Source: Mycoplasmatota bacterium (GTDB lineage Bacteria > Bacillota_I > Bacilli_A > MAG-NZ). From it: a stretch of DNA of 64,000 nucleotides. The translations under genes and the position numbers were made by a program. Location: NCBI GenBank assembly GCA_018394315.1, contig CP074575.1, forward strand, positions 1,210,615 to 1,274,614, in the 5' to 3' direction. The notes beneath the pieces are model-generated. The model saw only the letters and a list, made by a program, of their open reading frames with translations. It had not been told where the DNA came from and did not search any database. Positions 26,118-35,381 of this stretch are shown here, piece after piece (position 1 is the first letter of the stretch; every line of letters starts with the position of its first letter).

Positions 26118-27410
26118 ATGCAAATTTATGTAGTTCAAAAAGGTGACACGCTAACAAATATTTCTAAGTTATTTGGGGTACCTGTGGATTTAATAGTCAG
26201 TCAAAATAAAATTACAGAACCAAACAACTTGTTAGAAGGCCAAACAATAATTATACCTGTAGAAGGAATGTATCATTTTGTACAGCAAGGTGAAGACTTA
26301 ACTGGGATAAGTAATTTATACGGTATTCCATTATTTGAAATAATATCAGTAAATAAATTGTCTAACTTTGGTCCGTTGCCAGTTGGATTTCCACTTTATA
26401 TCCCTAGAAAAAGTAAAACTGTCATTGAGACCAGTGCGTATGATGATATAGGTCTCACGAAAGATAATTCTCCTAAGATAATATCTGAAATAGGGAATGC
26501 TCTAACAACTCTTCCTGTCTTCAGTTATCAAGTTAATAGAGATGGATCTTTAACCCTACTAGATGATAATCCTACATTAAATGCAGCTTTTAATAATGGA
26601 GTAGCTCCTGTTTTGGTGATAACAAATATTGAAGATGGTCAATTTAGTCAAGAGCTAGCTACTATCATACTAAACGATGAGACTCTACAGGAGAAGGTAT
26701 TAGAAGAAGCTATTAAGATAATTGAAGAGAAGGGATACTTTGGGTTGGATGTAGATTTCGAGTATTTGGGAGCAGAAAACAAAGAAGCATACGTAAAGTT
26801 TCTTGCGAAAGCTAAAGAGATGTTAAACAATAAGAACCCAAATTATAAACTATCCGTAGCTTTACCTCCTAAAACGTCTGAGGAGCAAAAAGGAACATTG
26901 TATGAAGGACACGATTATGAAGCGATTGGTAAGATTGTAGATCAAGTTTTAATGATGACTTATGAGTGGGGATGGAGTGGAGGTCCACCAATGGCAGTTT
27001 CACCCCTTAATAAAGTTAAAGAAGTAATGGAGTATGCTCTTACAAAGATTCCTAGAAATAAGATTTTGATGGGGGTACCATTATATGGATATGATTGGAC
27101 TCTACCTTATCAAAAAGGCGGTAAGTGGGCAAAAGCAATTGATCAAGTTGAAGCTTATGATATTGCGAATAGGTATGGTGCAGTTATAGAGTATGACGAT
27201 TTAGCTCAGTCACCATTCTTTAACTATGTTGATGAAGAGGGGAATGAACATGAGGTATGGTTTGAGGATGCAAGAAGTTATCAAGCAAAGTTCGATTATG
27301 TTAAAGAATTAGGAATTAGTGGACTTTATAATTGGGTCTTAGGATTTGATTCACCGCAAAATTGGCTGTTAATTGAAGATAATTTTATTCCAGTTAAACT
27401 CTTTAGATAA
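26118..27410 (+). CDS. LysM-GH18 spore cortex-lytic enzyme (YaaH/SleL type)
   Basis: A 430-residue protein. Two LysM repeats at about 1-45 (YVVQKGDTLTNISKLFGV) and 50-96 (HFVQQGEDLTGISNLYGI) bind peptidoglycan; residues about 110-425 form a GH18 glycosidase with the catalytic DVDFE motif in GLDVDFEYLG. This is the layout of YaaH and of SleL, the N-acetylglucosaminidase that degrades cortex fragments during germination. As in those proteins there is no signal peptide, fitting synthesis inside the spore compartments. GAGGTG precedes the ATG. A terminator follows. Confidence 0.88.
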   Translation: MQIYVVQKGDTLTNISKLFGVPVDLIVSQNKITEPNNLLEGQTIIIPVEGMYHFVQQGEDLTGISNLYGIPLFEIISVNKLSNFGPLPVGFPLYIPRKSKTVIETSAYDDIGLTKDNSPKIISEIGNALTTLPVFSYQVNRDGSLTLLDDNPTLNAAFNNGVAPVLVITNIEDGQFSQELATIILNDETLQEKVLEEAIKIIEEKGYFGLDVDFEYLGAENKEAYVKFLAKAKEMLNNKNPNYKLSVALPPKTSEEQKGTLYEGHDYEAIGKIVDQVLMMTYEWGWSGGPPMAVSPLNKVKEVMEYALTKIPRNKILMGVPLYGYDWTLPYQKGGKWAKAIDQVEAYDIANRYGAVIEYDDLAQSPFFNYVDEEGNEHEVWFEDARSYQAKFDYVKELGISGLYNWVLGFDSPQNWLLIEDNFIPVKLFR

Positions 27411-27434
27411 AACACGTATAAAGCGTGTTTTTTA
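27409..27434 (+). terminator. terminator after the LysM-GH18 gene
   Basis: AAACACG pairs with CGTGTTT, followed by TTT. Confidence 0.75.
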
Positions 27435-27787
27435 ATTTGTAAAGTAAGATAATAATTAAGGAATATATAGATTGGCATTCAAAACTTATTATAGTTTATA
27501 GTAAAATGCTTTCATTTTATTACTATTTATTATAGAGTATGGTAGAATACCGGCAGTTCAAATAATCATCCTGGACTTGTATTTGATGTATCGATATATA
27601 ACTAGAAAGAGTAACTTAAAGTTGAAATAGGACATATATTGCTGAATATCCTCGCTTAATTGTTTTTTTGGCAGAATGGAGCAAAATAATCACTAAAAAT
27701 TGTAAATTTCCTTTTAAAGAGTTAAATTTCTATGTTATAATAAATTGCTATACTTAATATTCTATAACTCAAGGGGGTTTTTATAGT
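27435..27787. other. 353-base AT-rich gap, no gene seen
   Basis: No open frame with a ribosome binding site and no riboswitch consensus is recognised. TATAAT at about 27735-27740, with TTAAAG 16 bases before it, may be the promoter of the following small secreted protein. Confidence 0.4.
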
Positions 27788-28156
27788 ATGAAAAAGTTTT
27801 TGTTGGCATTTATGGTAACGGCTGTTGTCGTATTGGCATTGCCTACAGTAGAAGCGAAAATAGGAGAAGTACTTACCACAGAAGAAAGAGAGGACTACAA
27901 AGAGGCTAAAGAAATTTCTAAAGAAGCAAATCTTGAAATTAAAAATTTGGTTATTGAAGCGAAAGAATTGGCCGAAGAGTATCCTGAATATACAGAAGAT
28001 ATCATACAAAATTTAGTTGTTGTAACAAACGAAATTGCATACTCAGCGATAGAAGCAATTAAAGAATTGGGATTTGTCGCAGTTTGTGAATACAAAACTT
28101 ATATTATCGGTGGACAAGAGGTTGAAATTGATCCACTACGTGTTTATGGATGGTAG
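27788..28156 (+). CDS. small secreted protein of unknown function
   Basis: A 122-residue protein with a clear signal peptide (KKFLLAFMVTAVVVLALPTVEA, cleavage after residue 24 or so). The mature part is acidic and helical (repeated EAKE / EISKEAN type segments), ending in a less charged part with one cysteine (FVAVCEYKTYII). I recognise no family. CAAGGGGG precedes the ATG. The cupin-HD-GYP gene starts 15 bases after its stop, suggesting cotranscription. Confidence 0.75.
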   Translation: MKKFLLAFMVTAVVVLALPTVEAKIGEVLTTEEREDYKEAKEISKEANLEIKNLVIEAKELAEEYPEYTEDIIQNLVVVTNEIAYSAIEAIKELGFVAVCEYKTYIIGGQEVEIDPLRVYGW

Positions 28157-28171
28157 GATTTATCTAGCTTC

Positions 28172-29089
28172 ATGAGAAAAAACGGACTATTCATTATTGA
28201 GAATGGGTCTTATAAGGATAAATTTACCTTAACATCAAATGAATTAAAATTGCTAGCATCTGCTGATGGGGTTGAAATTATGACTCAATCTATCAGCGAA
28301 GGAGTAATTTTCGATGTTTGCCCATCCGATGATAACGCGACAACTATGATGGAATTCTTCTATGTGTTAGAAGGAGAATTAGAGTATATTCGAAGTGATA
28401 ATGAAAAAATTAAGTTAGGTGTTGGAGATTGTTTTTATGCGCATATCTTACAAGAAGTGTGTATATTCAATCCACTAACTGATATAAAAATACTTTATAT
28501 TGCGACTCAACCTATTTTTCATGAACTTGGTGAGTCAATGAGAGAATTGCATAAACTAAATTACGAATTACAATTTAAAGATCAGTATACAAAAAGTCAT
28601 AGTGAAAGAGTTAGAGAGTTATCTTTGAGTCTTGCAATAGAAATGGGACTTAATCGTGACATTATTGCTGGTGTTGCTCTTGCTGCATTATTCCATGATG
28701 TTGGTAAGATAGAGATACCGAGTCAGATTTTGAAGAAAACCGGTAAACTAGATGAAGATGAGTTTGAAATTATTAAGCGACATTCAGTTACTAGCTCAGA
28801 TTTGGTAAGAAATATCAAGTATAAGGATATATCTCAAATAGTCGCTGAACATCATGAGCGTTTTGATGGTTCTGGATATCCTAAGGGAATTGCTGGAAAG
28901 AATATTTGTATTGAAGCTAGGATAATAGCTGTTGCAGATACATATGATGCTATGATGACTGATCGACCTTACCGAACGAAAATAGAAAAATCTAAAGTTA
29001 TTTCGGAAATTAATGAATTGTCTGGAACAAAGTATGATCCGCAAGTTGTGGAAGCATTTAACAGATTGTTAATTAGAAACAAAATATAA
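28172..29089 (+). CDS. cupin-HD-GYP fusion, probable cyclic-di-GMP phosphodiesterase
   Basis: Residues about 25-118 form a small cupin barrel (EFFYVLEGELEYI, LGVGDCFYAH), and residues about 128-303 an HD-GYP domain with HSERV, FHDVGKI, HHERFDGSGYPKG and ARIIAVADTYDAM. HD-GYP enzymes hydrolyse cyclic di-GMP; the cupin may sense a ligand. There is no membrane segment. The ribosome binding site is weak (TAGGAT, 15 bases from the ATG), so translation may depend on the preceding gene. A terminator follows. Confidence 0.88.
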   Translation: MRKNGLFIIENGSYKDKFTLTSNELKLLASADGVEIMTQSISEGVIFDVCPSDDNATTMMEFFYVLEGELEYIRSDNEKIKLGVGDCFYAHILQEVCIFNPLTDIKILYIATQPIFHELGESMRELHKLNYELQFKDQYTKSHSERVRELSLSLAIEMGLNRDIIAGVALAALFHDVGKIEIPSQILKKTGKLDEDEFEIIKRHSVTSSDLVRNIKYKDISQIVAEHHERFDGSGYPKGIAGKNICIEARIIAVADTYDAMMTDRPYRTKIEKSKVISEINELSGTKYDPQVVEAFNRLLIRNKI

Positions 29090-29093
29090 CCTA

Positions 29094-29125
29094 AAAAGAA
29101 CCTATAATATGTTAGGTTCTTTTTC
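29094..29125 (+). terminator. terminator after the cupin-HD-GYP gene
   Basis: AAAGAACCTA pairs with TAGGTTCTTT, followed by T. Confidence 0.8.
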
Positions 29126-29200
29126 AGTATAGAAAAAAATATTTTTAGATTTAGAATCTATTTACATTAAGAGTAAGTTTAACTATGTTATAATTTATAT

Positions 29201-31513
29201 ATGAAGGTTAAAGTAAGTGTAAGAAAAATAGTTGAGTTTTTATATAGTGGTGGAAATCTATCTAATGAGTATTTCCAAAACAAAGATATGCAAGAAGGAA
29301 TAAAAGCTCATCAGTATTGGCAAAGTAAGTATGGACTTCAAGACTCAAAAGAAGTCTCTATTTTTTATGAGTACAAACTCAGTAATATAATTTACACTAT
29401 TTCTGGGAGAGTTGATGGAGTGTTAGGTAAAGAGAAACAGATAATAGAAGAAATAAAATCTTCAAGGACAAGTCTTGAAGAAATTAATATAAATTCTAGG
29501 CCAGAACACCTTGCTCAAGCTAAGATGTATGCTTATATGTATATTATCAACAATAATCTTAAGAGTATAAAGGTTAGATTAACTTACATAAATACACTTG
29601 ACTATTCGTATAAGAGTTTTGATAAAGTATATAATAAAACTCAACTTGAAAAATTCTTCATTAAAACGATTGTAGCTTATGACGAATGGCACTTGAAATT
29701 AAGAAATCATTTTAAAATTTACTCTCAAAGTCTTAGTGAGCTAAAATTTCCTTTTGTTAATTACAGAGTGGGACAAAGAGAGTTAATGGCGGCGTGTTAT
29801 CAAACAATAAATAAAGGCGATATATTATATGCAATGTCACCAACAGGCGTTGGGAAGACAATGGCTACAGTATTTTCAAGCTTAAAAGCTATTAAGAGAG
29901 AAAAACAAAAATTATTCTATTTAACAGCAAAGAATGCAGGTAAAGTAGTGGCATTGAATGCACTTAACAGCAAAGAATGCAGGTAAAGTAAAGGAAAAGT
30001 AATTGAAATCACTAGTAAGGAAACTATATGTTTTTTAGATGAAAAGGACTGTACTCCTGAAGGTTGTAGATTTGCAAAGGGATTTTTTGATAGATTGAAA
30101 AAAGCTACAGAGGATATATATACTAATGAAATAATGTTCACAAGAGATGTTATTGAAAAATTTGCAAGAGAATATACAATATGTCCTTTTGAATTTTCAC
30201 TTTATTTATCTTATTTTTCTGAAGTGATTATTTGTGACTATAATTACGCATTTTGTCCAAAATCACATTTAAAAAGATATTTTGAAGAGAAAAACTACGA
30301 GCCAATATTATTAGTAGATGAGTCACATAATTTAGTTTCTAGGAGTAAGAGTATGTACTCAGCTGAATTACTCAAATCCTCAATTATTAAATTAAAGAAA
30401 CTATTAAAGAATGAGAAAATAAGAGTAAATCAGGAAATTAATAGTCTTGTGAAGAATTTTGATAATTTGGGTGATAAGAAGTCGTTATTCATTAATGAAT
30501 TAACTAATGAGTTTATTGATTCATTTGACAGATTGTTTTATAAGTTAAATAAATATCTAGCTGAGAATGCAGATTTTTCTGAAAGAGATGAAGTAATTAC
30601 TATATACTTCGAGATGAATGATTTTAGTAGAATCCTAGAATACTTTAACGATGCTTATAAAGTTAGGATTGAAACAAAAGGAGATGTAAAGGTATCCTTA
30701 ATTTGTCTAGATGCAAGTGAGTTTTTATTCAATACAGTATCAAATTTTTGTTATGGGACTGTATTCTTTAGCGCCACGTTATCTCCACTAGAATATTATA
30801 AGCAACTAATAACACAAGGTGAGGGAGAACATATAGTTTTAAAATCCCCTTTTCCTAAGGAAAATTTAAATATAATTGTTCAAGATAGTATTTCTACAAA
30901 ATATCGAAATAGAGATGACTCGGTTAGTGAAATAGTTAAGACTATAAAGACCATGATTGACAACAAGAAAGGAAAATTCATTGTTTTTTTCCCTTCTTAT
31001 ACTTATTTGGAAAAAGTGAATAACAGTTTAGATGTCAATATAAATAAAGTTACTCAGAGAAGAGATATGACTTACAAAGAAAGAAGTGTTTTCCTAGATA
31101 AATTTAAAGAAGAGGAATCTATTATAGGATTGTTTGTAATGGGGGGGATTTTTGCTGAAGGAATTGACTATGTAGGAGATATGCTTGATGGAGTAATAAT
31201 TGTGGGCGTAGGATTACCAATGTATGGTGACTATAATAATATGCTTAAATCATACTTTGATGAAAAGTTTGGTAATGGATTTGACTATGCGTATACATTT
31301 CCCGGGATAAATAAAGTGATTCAAGCGGTGGGAAGACTTATAAGAACAGAGATAGATACTGGGGTTGCAATTCTAATTGATGAAAGATTTTCAAACTATA
31401 AGTATAGGAATCTATTCCCTCCTGAGTGGAGTCATTATAAAGTCATTAATGACACTAATGAAATAAAAAAGAAAATAGGATTATTTTGGAGTGATAAATT
31501 TGAAAATAGATAA
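29201..31513 (+). pseudogene. DinG/Rad3-type helicase with PD-(D/E)XK-like N-terminus, interrupted by an in-frame TAA
   Basis: The frame codes for a superfamily 2 helicase of the XPD/DinG type. An N-terminal nuclease-like domain (GRVDGVL, EEIKSS, QAKMYAY), Walker A MSPTGVGKTMA, cysteines of a possible iron-sulfur site (CFLDEKDCTPEGC, later CPFEF), DESH Walker B, SATLSP and AVGRLIRT. TAA at 29984-29986 splits it into 261 and about 508 codons in the same frame. The stop lies in 29964-29990, an exact copy of 29921-29947. The downstream part has no good start. The 5' end has a TATAAT box ending 6 bases before the ATG and no ribosome binding site, so the mRNA may be leaderless. Confidence 0.8.
29921..29990 (+). 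repeat. 27-base direct repeat inside the helicase gene
   Basis: Bases 29921-29947 and 29964-29990 are identical; 16 bases separate them. The second copy is read in another frame than the first and supplies the stop codon. Confidence 0.95.
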
Positions 31514-32153
31514 AGAAATAAGAAATAAGGTGAATGACTTTTCCCTTGCGACTTTAAGTTTCTCAAGTCAGGTAAAACATAATGAAGAATTAGATCGTGT
31601 TATAGATGAAGTAGAAAAAGAGATTAATGAATTATATCGAATAGAGGATGTTATTAAAATTCCAAATATCTTGTCTGCAAGAAATGGTTATAAATCGTTT
31701 GGTAAAGATCCTAGTAGATATAGACTAGCAGTTGAATCACTATTTAGAAGGCTAGCAAAAGGAAATAAGTTATATAGAATTAACAACGTTGTAGACTGTG
31801 GGAATTTACTGTCATTAAAATGTCAAAAGTCAGTAGCAGTACTAGATCATGACAAAATCCAAGGAGATATTTATGTAAGACTTGGTAAAAAAGATGATAA
31901 TTACTATGGAATAGGAAGAGGAAAAATTAATATCGATAGAATTCCCTTATATGAAGATCAAGTTGGTCCATTTGGGTCTACTACAAGTGATACTGAAAGA
32001 ACCATGATTACAGATAATAGTAAGAATATTTTAGTTTTGATAATTTCATTTAATGGGAGGGATCAACTACATCATGATATTGAAATTGCTAAAGATATCT
32101 ATAGGAAATATTGTAATGTAAAAGATTTCAAAATAGGAATATACGATAAATAA
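31500..32153 (+). CDS. B3/4 domain protein
   Basis: A 217-residue protein with the B3/4 (PheT-like, tRNA-editing type) domain: PNILSARNGYKSFGKDPSRYR and RLAKGNKLYRINNVVDCGNLLSL are typical. Free-standing members of the family may edit mischarged tRNA or bind amino acids; their role is not settled. TTG at 31500 is chosen because GGAG lies 8 bases upstream; an in-frame GTG at 31491 is the alternative. It overlaps the end of the helicase frame, so the two were probably cotranslated. Confidence 0.78.
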   Translation: MKIDKEIRNKVNDFSLATLSFSSQVKHNEELDRVIDEVEKEINELYRIEDVIKIPNILSARNGYKSFGKDPSRYRLAVESLFRRLAKGNKLYRINNVVDCGNLLSLKCQKSVAVLDHDKIQGDIYVRLGKKDDNYYGIGRGKINIDRIPLYEDQVGPFGSTTSDTERTMITDNSKNILVLIISFNGRDQLHHDIEIAKDIYRKYCNVKDFKIGIYDK

Positions 32154-32183
32154 AGGAGTGCTAAACTGCACTCCTATATTTTT
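32153..32183. terminator. bidirectional terminator between the B3/4 and DUF362 genes
   Basis: GGAGTGC pairs with GCACTCC. A T-run follows on the plus strand and one on the minus strand (TTTATTTATC). It overlaps the DUF362 stop codon. Confidence 0.8.
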
Positions 32184-33211
32184 ATTATCTTGTATTTTGT
32201 TGCTCCTAGGCCAATCTTTTCAGCATGTTTTAATGTATTATTACCTCTGTCAAAATATTTCCATAGATTTGAATCTGGTGCTGTATTTTTTTCTTTGGTT
32301 ACTAAATCAAAGCAAGCTTTATCTAATGCGACTGGATCCGTACTTGCAAACATACCAATGTCCTTAATTACTGGTTCCATTGCTACTCCCAAACAATCAC
32401 AGTTATCTGTAATATTAGTGACAAAGGTTATATAAACAACTTCTTTATCTCTTTGTGCCGCATATGCATACTCTGCAAGTTTTTCTAGAAAATTAGCATT
32501 ATTATTCCAGTCAATGCTGATTGAATGTTCTGGACAGTGAGAGATGCAAGCAGCACAACCAATGCACTTATCATTATTTATAACTGCTAAATCTCTTACC
32601 TCAATAGCACTTGATGGACATTTTTCTTCACAAATTCCACATCCAGTACAGATTTTAGGATTTATTGCCGGAACGCTTAAAGAGTGCATGGCTAGTTTAC
32701 CACCTCTAGAAGCGAAACCCATTGATAGTTGTTTTATTGCACCACCAAATCCCGCAAGTATATGCCCCTTGAAGTGACTGCAAACAATGAATTGATCAAA
32801 ATTGCTAAATTCTCTACCAATTAGAGCCTCATCAAAAAATTCTTTATTTATTTTAATAGTATTATAATCTTCTCCATATTCACCATCTGCAATTATTATT
32901 GGTATTCTAGTAAAGTTATGTTCTTCTGCTGTCTTTATATGCCTTTCTTTAATGGTTCTAGAGCCTACATATAAAACATTAGTCTCGATGAAAGAGGTAC
33001 TTATGTTGTTTTCTTGTAGGTAATCGATAATTCCATCATAATCTTCCGCCTTAATGAAGGTTATATTTCCTTTTTCACCAAAATGCACCTTAATTGGTAC
33101 CTCGCCCTTTAACGTTATTTCCTCTTTTGAGATTACTGTTTTTAACAGTATCTTTGCAATTTCCGACTTATTAGTATCGCATGAGATGTCCTTAAAATAT
33201 ACATTTTTCAT
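32174..33211 (-). CDS. DUF362 domain protein with two [4Fe-4S] clusters
   Basis: A 345-residue protein. A DUF362 domain (VKVHFGEKGN near the N-terminus, HFKGHILAGFGGAIKQLSMG in the middle) surrounds a bacterial ferredoxin insert with CTGCGICEEKCP and CIGCAACISHCP. Such proteins occur widely in anaerobes; the reaction is not known. The C-terminal DPVALDKACFDLV is also characteristic. AGGGGAGG precedes the ATG. Confidence 0.87.
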   Translation of the reverse strand: MKNVYFKDISCDTNKSEIAKILLKTVISKEEITLKGEVPIKVHFGEKGNITFIKAEDYDGIIDYLQENNISTSFIETNVLYVGSRTIKERHIKTAEEHNFTRIPIIIADGEYGEDYNTIKINKEFFDEALIGREFSNFDQFIVCSHFKGHILAGFGGAIKQLSMGFASRGGKLAMHSLSVPAINPKICTGCGICEEKCPSSAIEVRDLAVINNDKCIGCAACISHCPEHSISIDWNNNANFLEKLAEYAYAAQRDKEVVYITFVTNITDNCDCLGVAMEPVIKDIGMFASTDPVALDKACFDLVTKEKNTAPDSNLWKYFDRGNNTLKHAEKIGLGATKYKIIKI

Positions 33212-33343
33212 TTTAGTTACCTCCCCTTTAACTAATTATAGTGAATAATTTCTATTTAATAAAGTCAATATTTTGATATTTTCAACATAATGTAACTAAA
33301 TTCTACCTTCTCCATAATTAAGATAATAGTAGGAGGAGATTTT

Positions 33344-34099
33344 ATGGCTGGAAGATATCCCATTTTTGAACTCATTAGGAGTGATTCTGTAATAACTCCT
33401 AAGTCACCATTTGATAATGATTTTAATAAACATTTAGTAGTTTGTTTTTTTAAGGATGTAATTGATGAATTACATAAGAGTGGACGAATAGAAGAAGTAA
33501 AGTCTTATAAAAGTGAGTTTGGTGATTATCCATTATATAATGCAAGATTTAATGGTGAGAATGTATCACTGATTTATTCTCCCTCTGGAGCTGCAATGGC
33601 AGCTGGCGTCTTAGAGGAAGCGATAGCTGGAGGTGTAAAGTATATTATGGCTATTGGTTCATGTGGAGTATTAGATGATATATACGAAGCAAGGGTTTTT
33701 ATTCCATATTCTGCAGTTAGAGATGAAGGAACTAGTTATCACTATCTTAAAGCAGAAGATGAAATAGCAGTTGACAGAAGAATTTTAAAAGTCATTGAAG
33801 AAGCTTTTAAGGAGTCTTCCCTTAATCATACTATTGTAAAGACTTGGTCAACAGACGGACTCTTTAGAATATCATTTGATAAAGTAAAAGATATTATGAT
33901 GAATGGGTGCTATATAATTGATATGGAATGTTCTGCTCTACTCGCAGTATCTAAGTATTATAATATAAAATTTGGGCAAATATTTTACAGTGATTATAAT
34001 TCGCGATTTTTAATGAAGAATTTTAAAGAATGGAACAAAAGAAGAACTGATAAAATCGAACTAGTTTGGTTAGCGATTGAGTCATGTCTTATGATGTAA
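33344..34099 (+). CDS. nucleoside phosphorylase
   Basis: A 251-residue member of the PNP/UDP phosphorylase family. YSPSGAAMAAGVLEEAI and MAIGSCGVLD are the phosphate-binding and glycine-rich parts, and DMECSALLAVSKYYNI is the family signature with the sugar-contact Met-Glu. It splits a nucleoside to free base and ribose-1-phosphate; uridine phosphorylase-like specificity is the best guess. GGAGGAG precedes the ATG. Single gene. Confidence 0.85.
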   Translation: MAGRYPIFELIRSDSVITPKSPFDNDFNKHLVVCFFKDVIDELHKSGRIEEVKSYKSEFGDYPLYNARFNGENVSLIYSPSGAAMAAGVLEEAIAGGVKYIMAIGSCGVLDDIYEARVFIPYSAVRDEGTSYHYLKAEDEIAVDRRILKVIEEAFKESSLNHTIVKTWSTDGLFRISFDKVKDIMMNGCYIIDMECSALLAVSKYYNIKFGQIFYSDYNSRFLMKNFKEWNKRRTDKIELVWLAIESCLMM

Positions 34100-34148
34100 A
34101 TCACTTTAATATTTTCTTTTCCTATGTTAGTATTTAGATGGTGATCTC

Positions 34149-34628
34149 ATGAATTTATTATTAACATTGCATAAAACTAAAAAGTACTTAGCGATAAATA
34201 TTATCGCTTTTATAGTGTTTATGATTATCTATACATTGCTAGATATAAATGGAAATGATTCGTATGGAGCAATGAGTTCTAGTTATGGTAACTTTATTGT
34301 GTTAGTACATATATTAATTAATACAATAATATCCTTAGTTTCATCTATCGTAATTACATGGAGTTATATTTCATTAAACATTAATAAAAAAGATGTGATA
34401 ACTACGAACATTCCTTTTATAGGTATAATTCTAGGGTTTTTTACTTTTGGGTGTACTCCGTGTGTTGTAGCATCCTTAAGCATTTTTGGAATTACTTTTG
34501 CTCCATTGGTTTTACCTAATGGAAACTTGCTTTGGAAGTTCTTAGTTCTTATTCTTGTAGTGGTAAGTGCTGTTATTACTGGTTTTACTATAAATAAGGG
34601 CTGTTCTATAGAAAAAAATAATCGATAA
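34149..34628 (+). CDS. four-helix membrane protein of unknown function
   Basis: A 159-residue protein with four predicted membrane helices (about 14-34, 46-70, 88-116, 124-148). A CTPC motif (GCTPCVVASLSIFGI) lies inside the third helix region, and another cysteine is near the end (NKGC). Thiol-redox or metal handling is conceivable, but I recognise no family. GGTGATCTC precedes the ATG. It lies 50 bases after the phosphorylase gene. Confidence 0.75.
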   Translation: MNLLLTLHKTKKYLAINIIAFIVFMIIYTLLDINGNDSYGAMSSSYGNFIVLVHILINTIISLVSSIVITWSYISLNINKKDVITTNIPFIGIILGFFTFGCTPCVVASLSIFGITFAPLVLPNGNLLWKFLVLILVVVSAVITGFTINKGCSIEKNNR

Positions 34629-34680
34629 AATATTGATTTTTGAATAATTGATGTTATAATAGTTTTGCTAGAAAAAAATT

Positions 34681-34755
34681 GGTCCCGTAGCCAAGTGGCT
34701 AAGGCATTTGACTGCAACTCAATGATCACCGGTTCAAATCCGGTCGGGACCTCCA
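34681..34755 (+). tRNA. tRNA-Cys (GCA)
   Basis: Full cloverleaf: acceptor GGTCCCG / CGGGACC, D arm GCC / GGC, anticodon loop CTGCAAC with GCA at 34714-34716, T arm CCGG-TTCAAAT-CCGG, discriminator T and encoded CCA. Confidence 0.97.
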
Positions 34756-34761
34756 TAATAT

Positions 34762-34848
34762 GCCTTGGTGGCGGAATTGGTAGACGCGCGGGACTTAAAA
34801 TCCCGTGGGGTCAAACCCGTGCCGGTTCGACTCCGGCCCGAGGCACCA
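34762..34848 (+). tRNA. tRNA-Leu (TAA)
   Basis: Acceptor GCCTTGG / CCGAGGC, anticodon loop CTTAAAA with TAA at 34796-34798, a long variable arm as in class II tRNA, T arm CCGG-TTCGACT-CCGG and encoded CCA. It follows tRNA-Cys after 6 bases and is probably cotranscribed with it. Confidence 0.97.
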
Positions 34849-34855
34849 TTTAAAG

Positions 34856-34883
34856 AATTATACAGTTTTGTATAATTTTTTTC
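34856..34883 (+). terminator. terminator of the tRNA pair
   Basis: AATTATAC pairs with GTATAATT, then TTTTTTTC. Confidence 0.8.
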
Positions 34884-34945
34884 TTGCAATATTTTTATTT
34901 ATAGTTATAATTAGTTAGTATACGAACTTAAGGAGGGTGATTGTC

Positions 34946-35314
34946 ATGTATTTTATTCCAGGTGCTATATTACTATTTGTTTTTATAATTATAAAAGTAT
35001 CTCGTAAGTCTGGGAACGGAGTAAGTCATTTAAATTCAGATGATTTCAATAAGGATATGAGAAATGGAATTATATTAGATGTTAGATCTAAAAGAGAGTA
35101 TAAAATGGGGCATATAAATAACTCGATATGTATTCCAATCAATACTCTACCAGATAATTTAAGTAAGCTAGATTCGAGTAAACCAATTTATGTTTATTGT
35201 GCATCAGGAGCTAGATCAAGTAACGCTGCCTCATACTTACTTAATAAAAAGTATGAAGTCTTTAATCTTAGAGGTGGATTAAACCGTTGGAACGGGTCTA
35301 TAACTAAAAAATAG
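34946..35314 (+). CDS. membrane-anchored rhodanese-like protein
   Basis: A 122-residue protein with one N-terminal membrane helix (about 3-20) and a rhodanese domain exposed to one side of the membrane. The catalytic cysteine is in YVYCASGARSSNAA, the usual active loop; GLNRW ends the domain. It should transfer or carry sulfane sulfur. The ATG at 34946 is chosen since AGGAGGG lies 8 bases upstream; the GTG nine bases earlier lies inside that site. Confidence 0.88.
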   Translation: MYFIPGAILLFVFIIIKVSRKSGNGVSHLNSDDFNKDMRNGIILDVRSKREYKMGHINNSICIPINTLPDNLSKLDSSKPIYVYCASGARSSNAASYLLNKKYEVFNLRGGLNRWNGSITKK

Positions 35315-35339
35315 TTCTTGAGTAAAAGAACTTTTTTTG
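35312..35339 (+). terminator. terminator after the rhodanese gene
   Basis: AGTTCTT pairs with AAGAACT, followed by seven T. Confidence 0.85.
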
Positions 35340-35381
35340 TGCTATACTTTAGGTACATTTCTAAAAGAAAGGAACTATTTC

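Noticed and set aside
27435-27787. Cyclic-di-GMP riboswitch before the cupin-HD-GYP operon
   Set aside because: The gap lacks the conserved GEMM elements; only promoter-like sequence is seen.
30095-31513. Separate helicase gene starting at 30095
   Set aside because: The start would be TTG without a ribosome binding site, and the sequence continues the same frame as the upstream fragment across one TAA. It is the second half of a broken gene.
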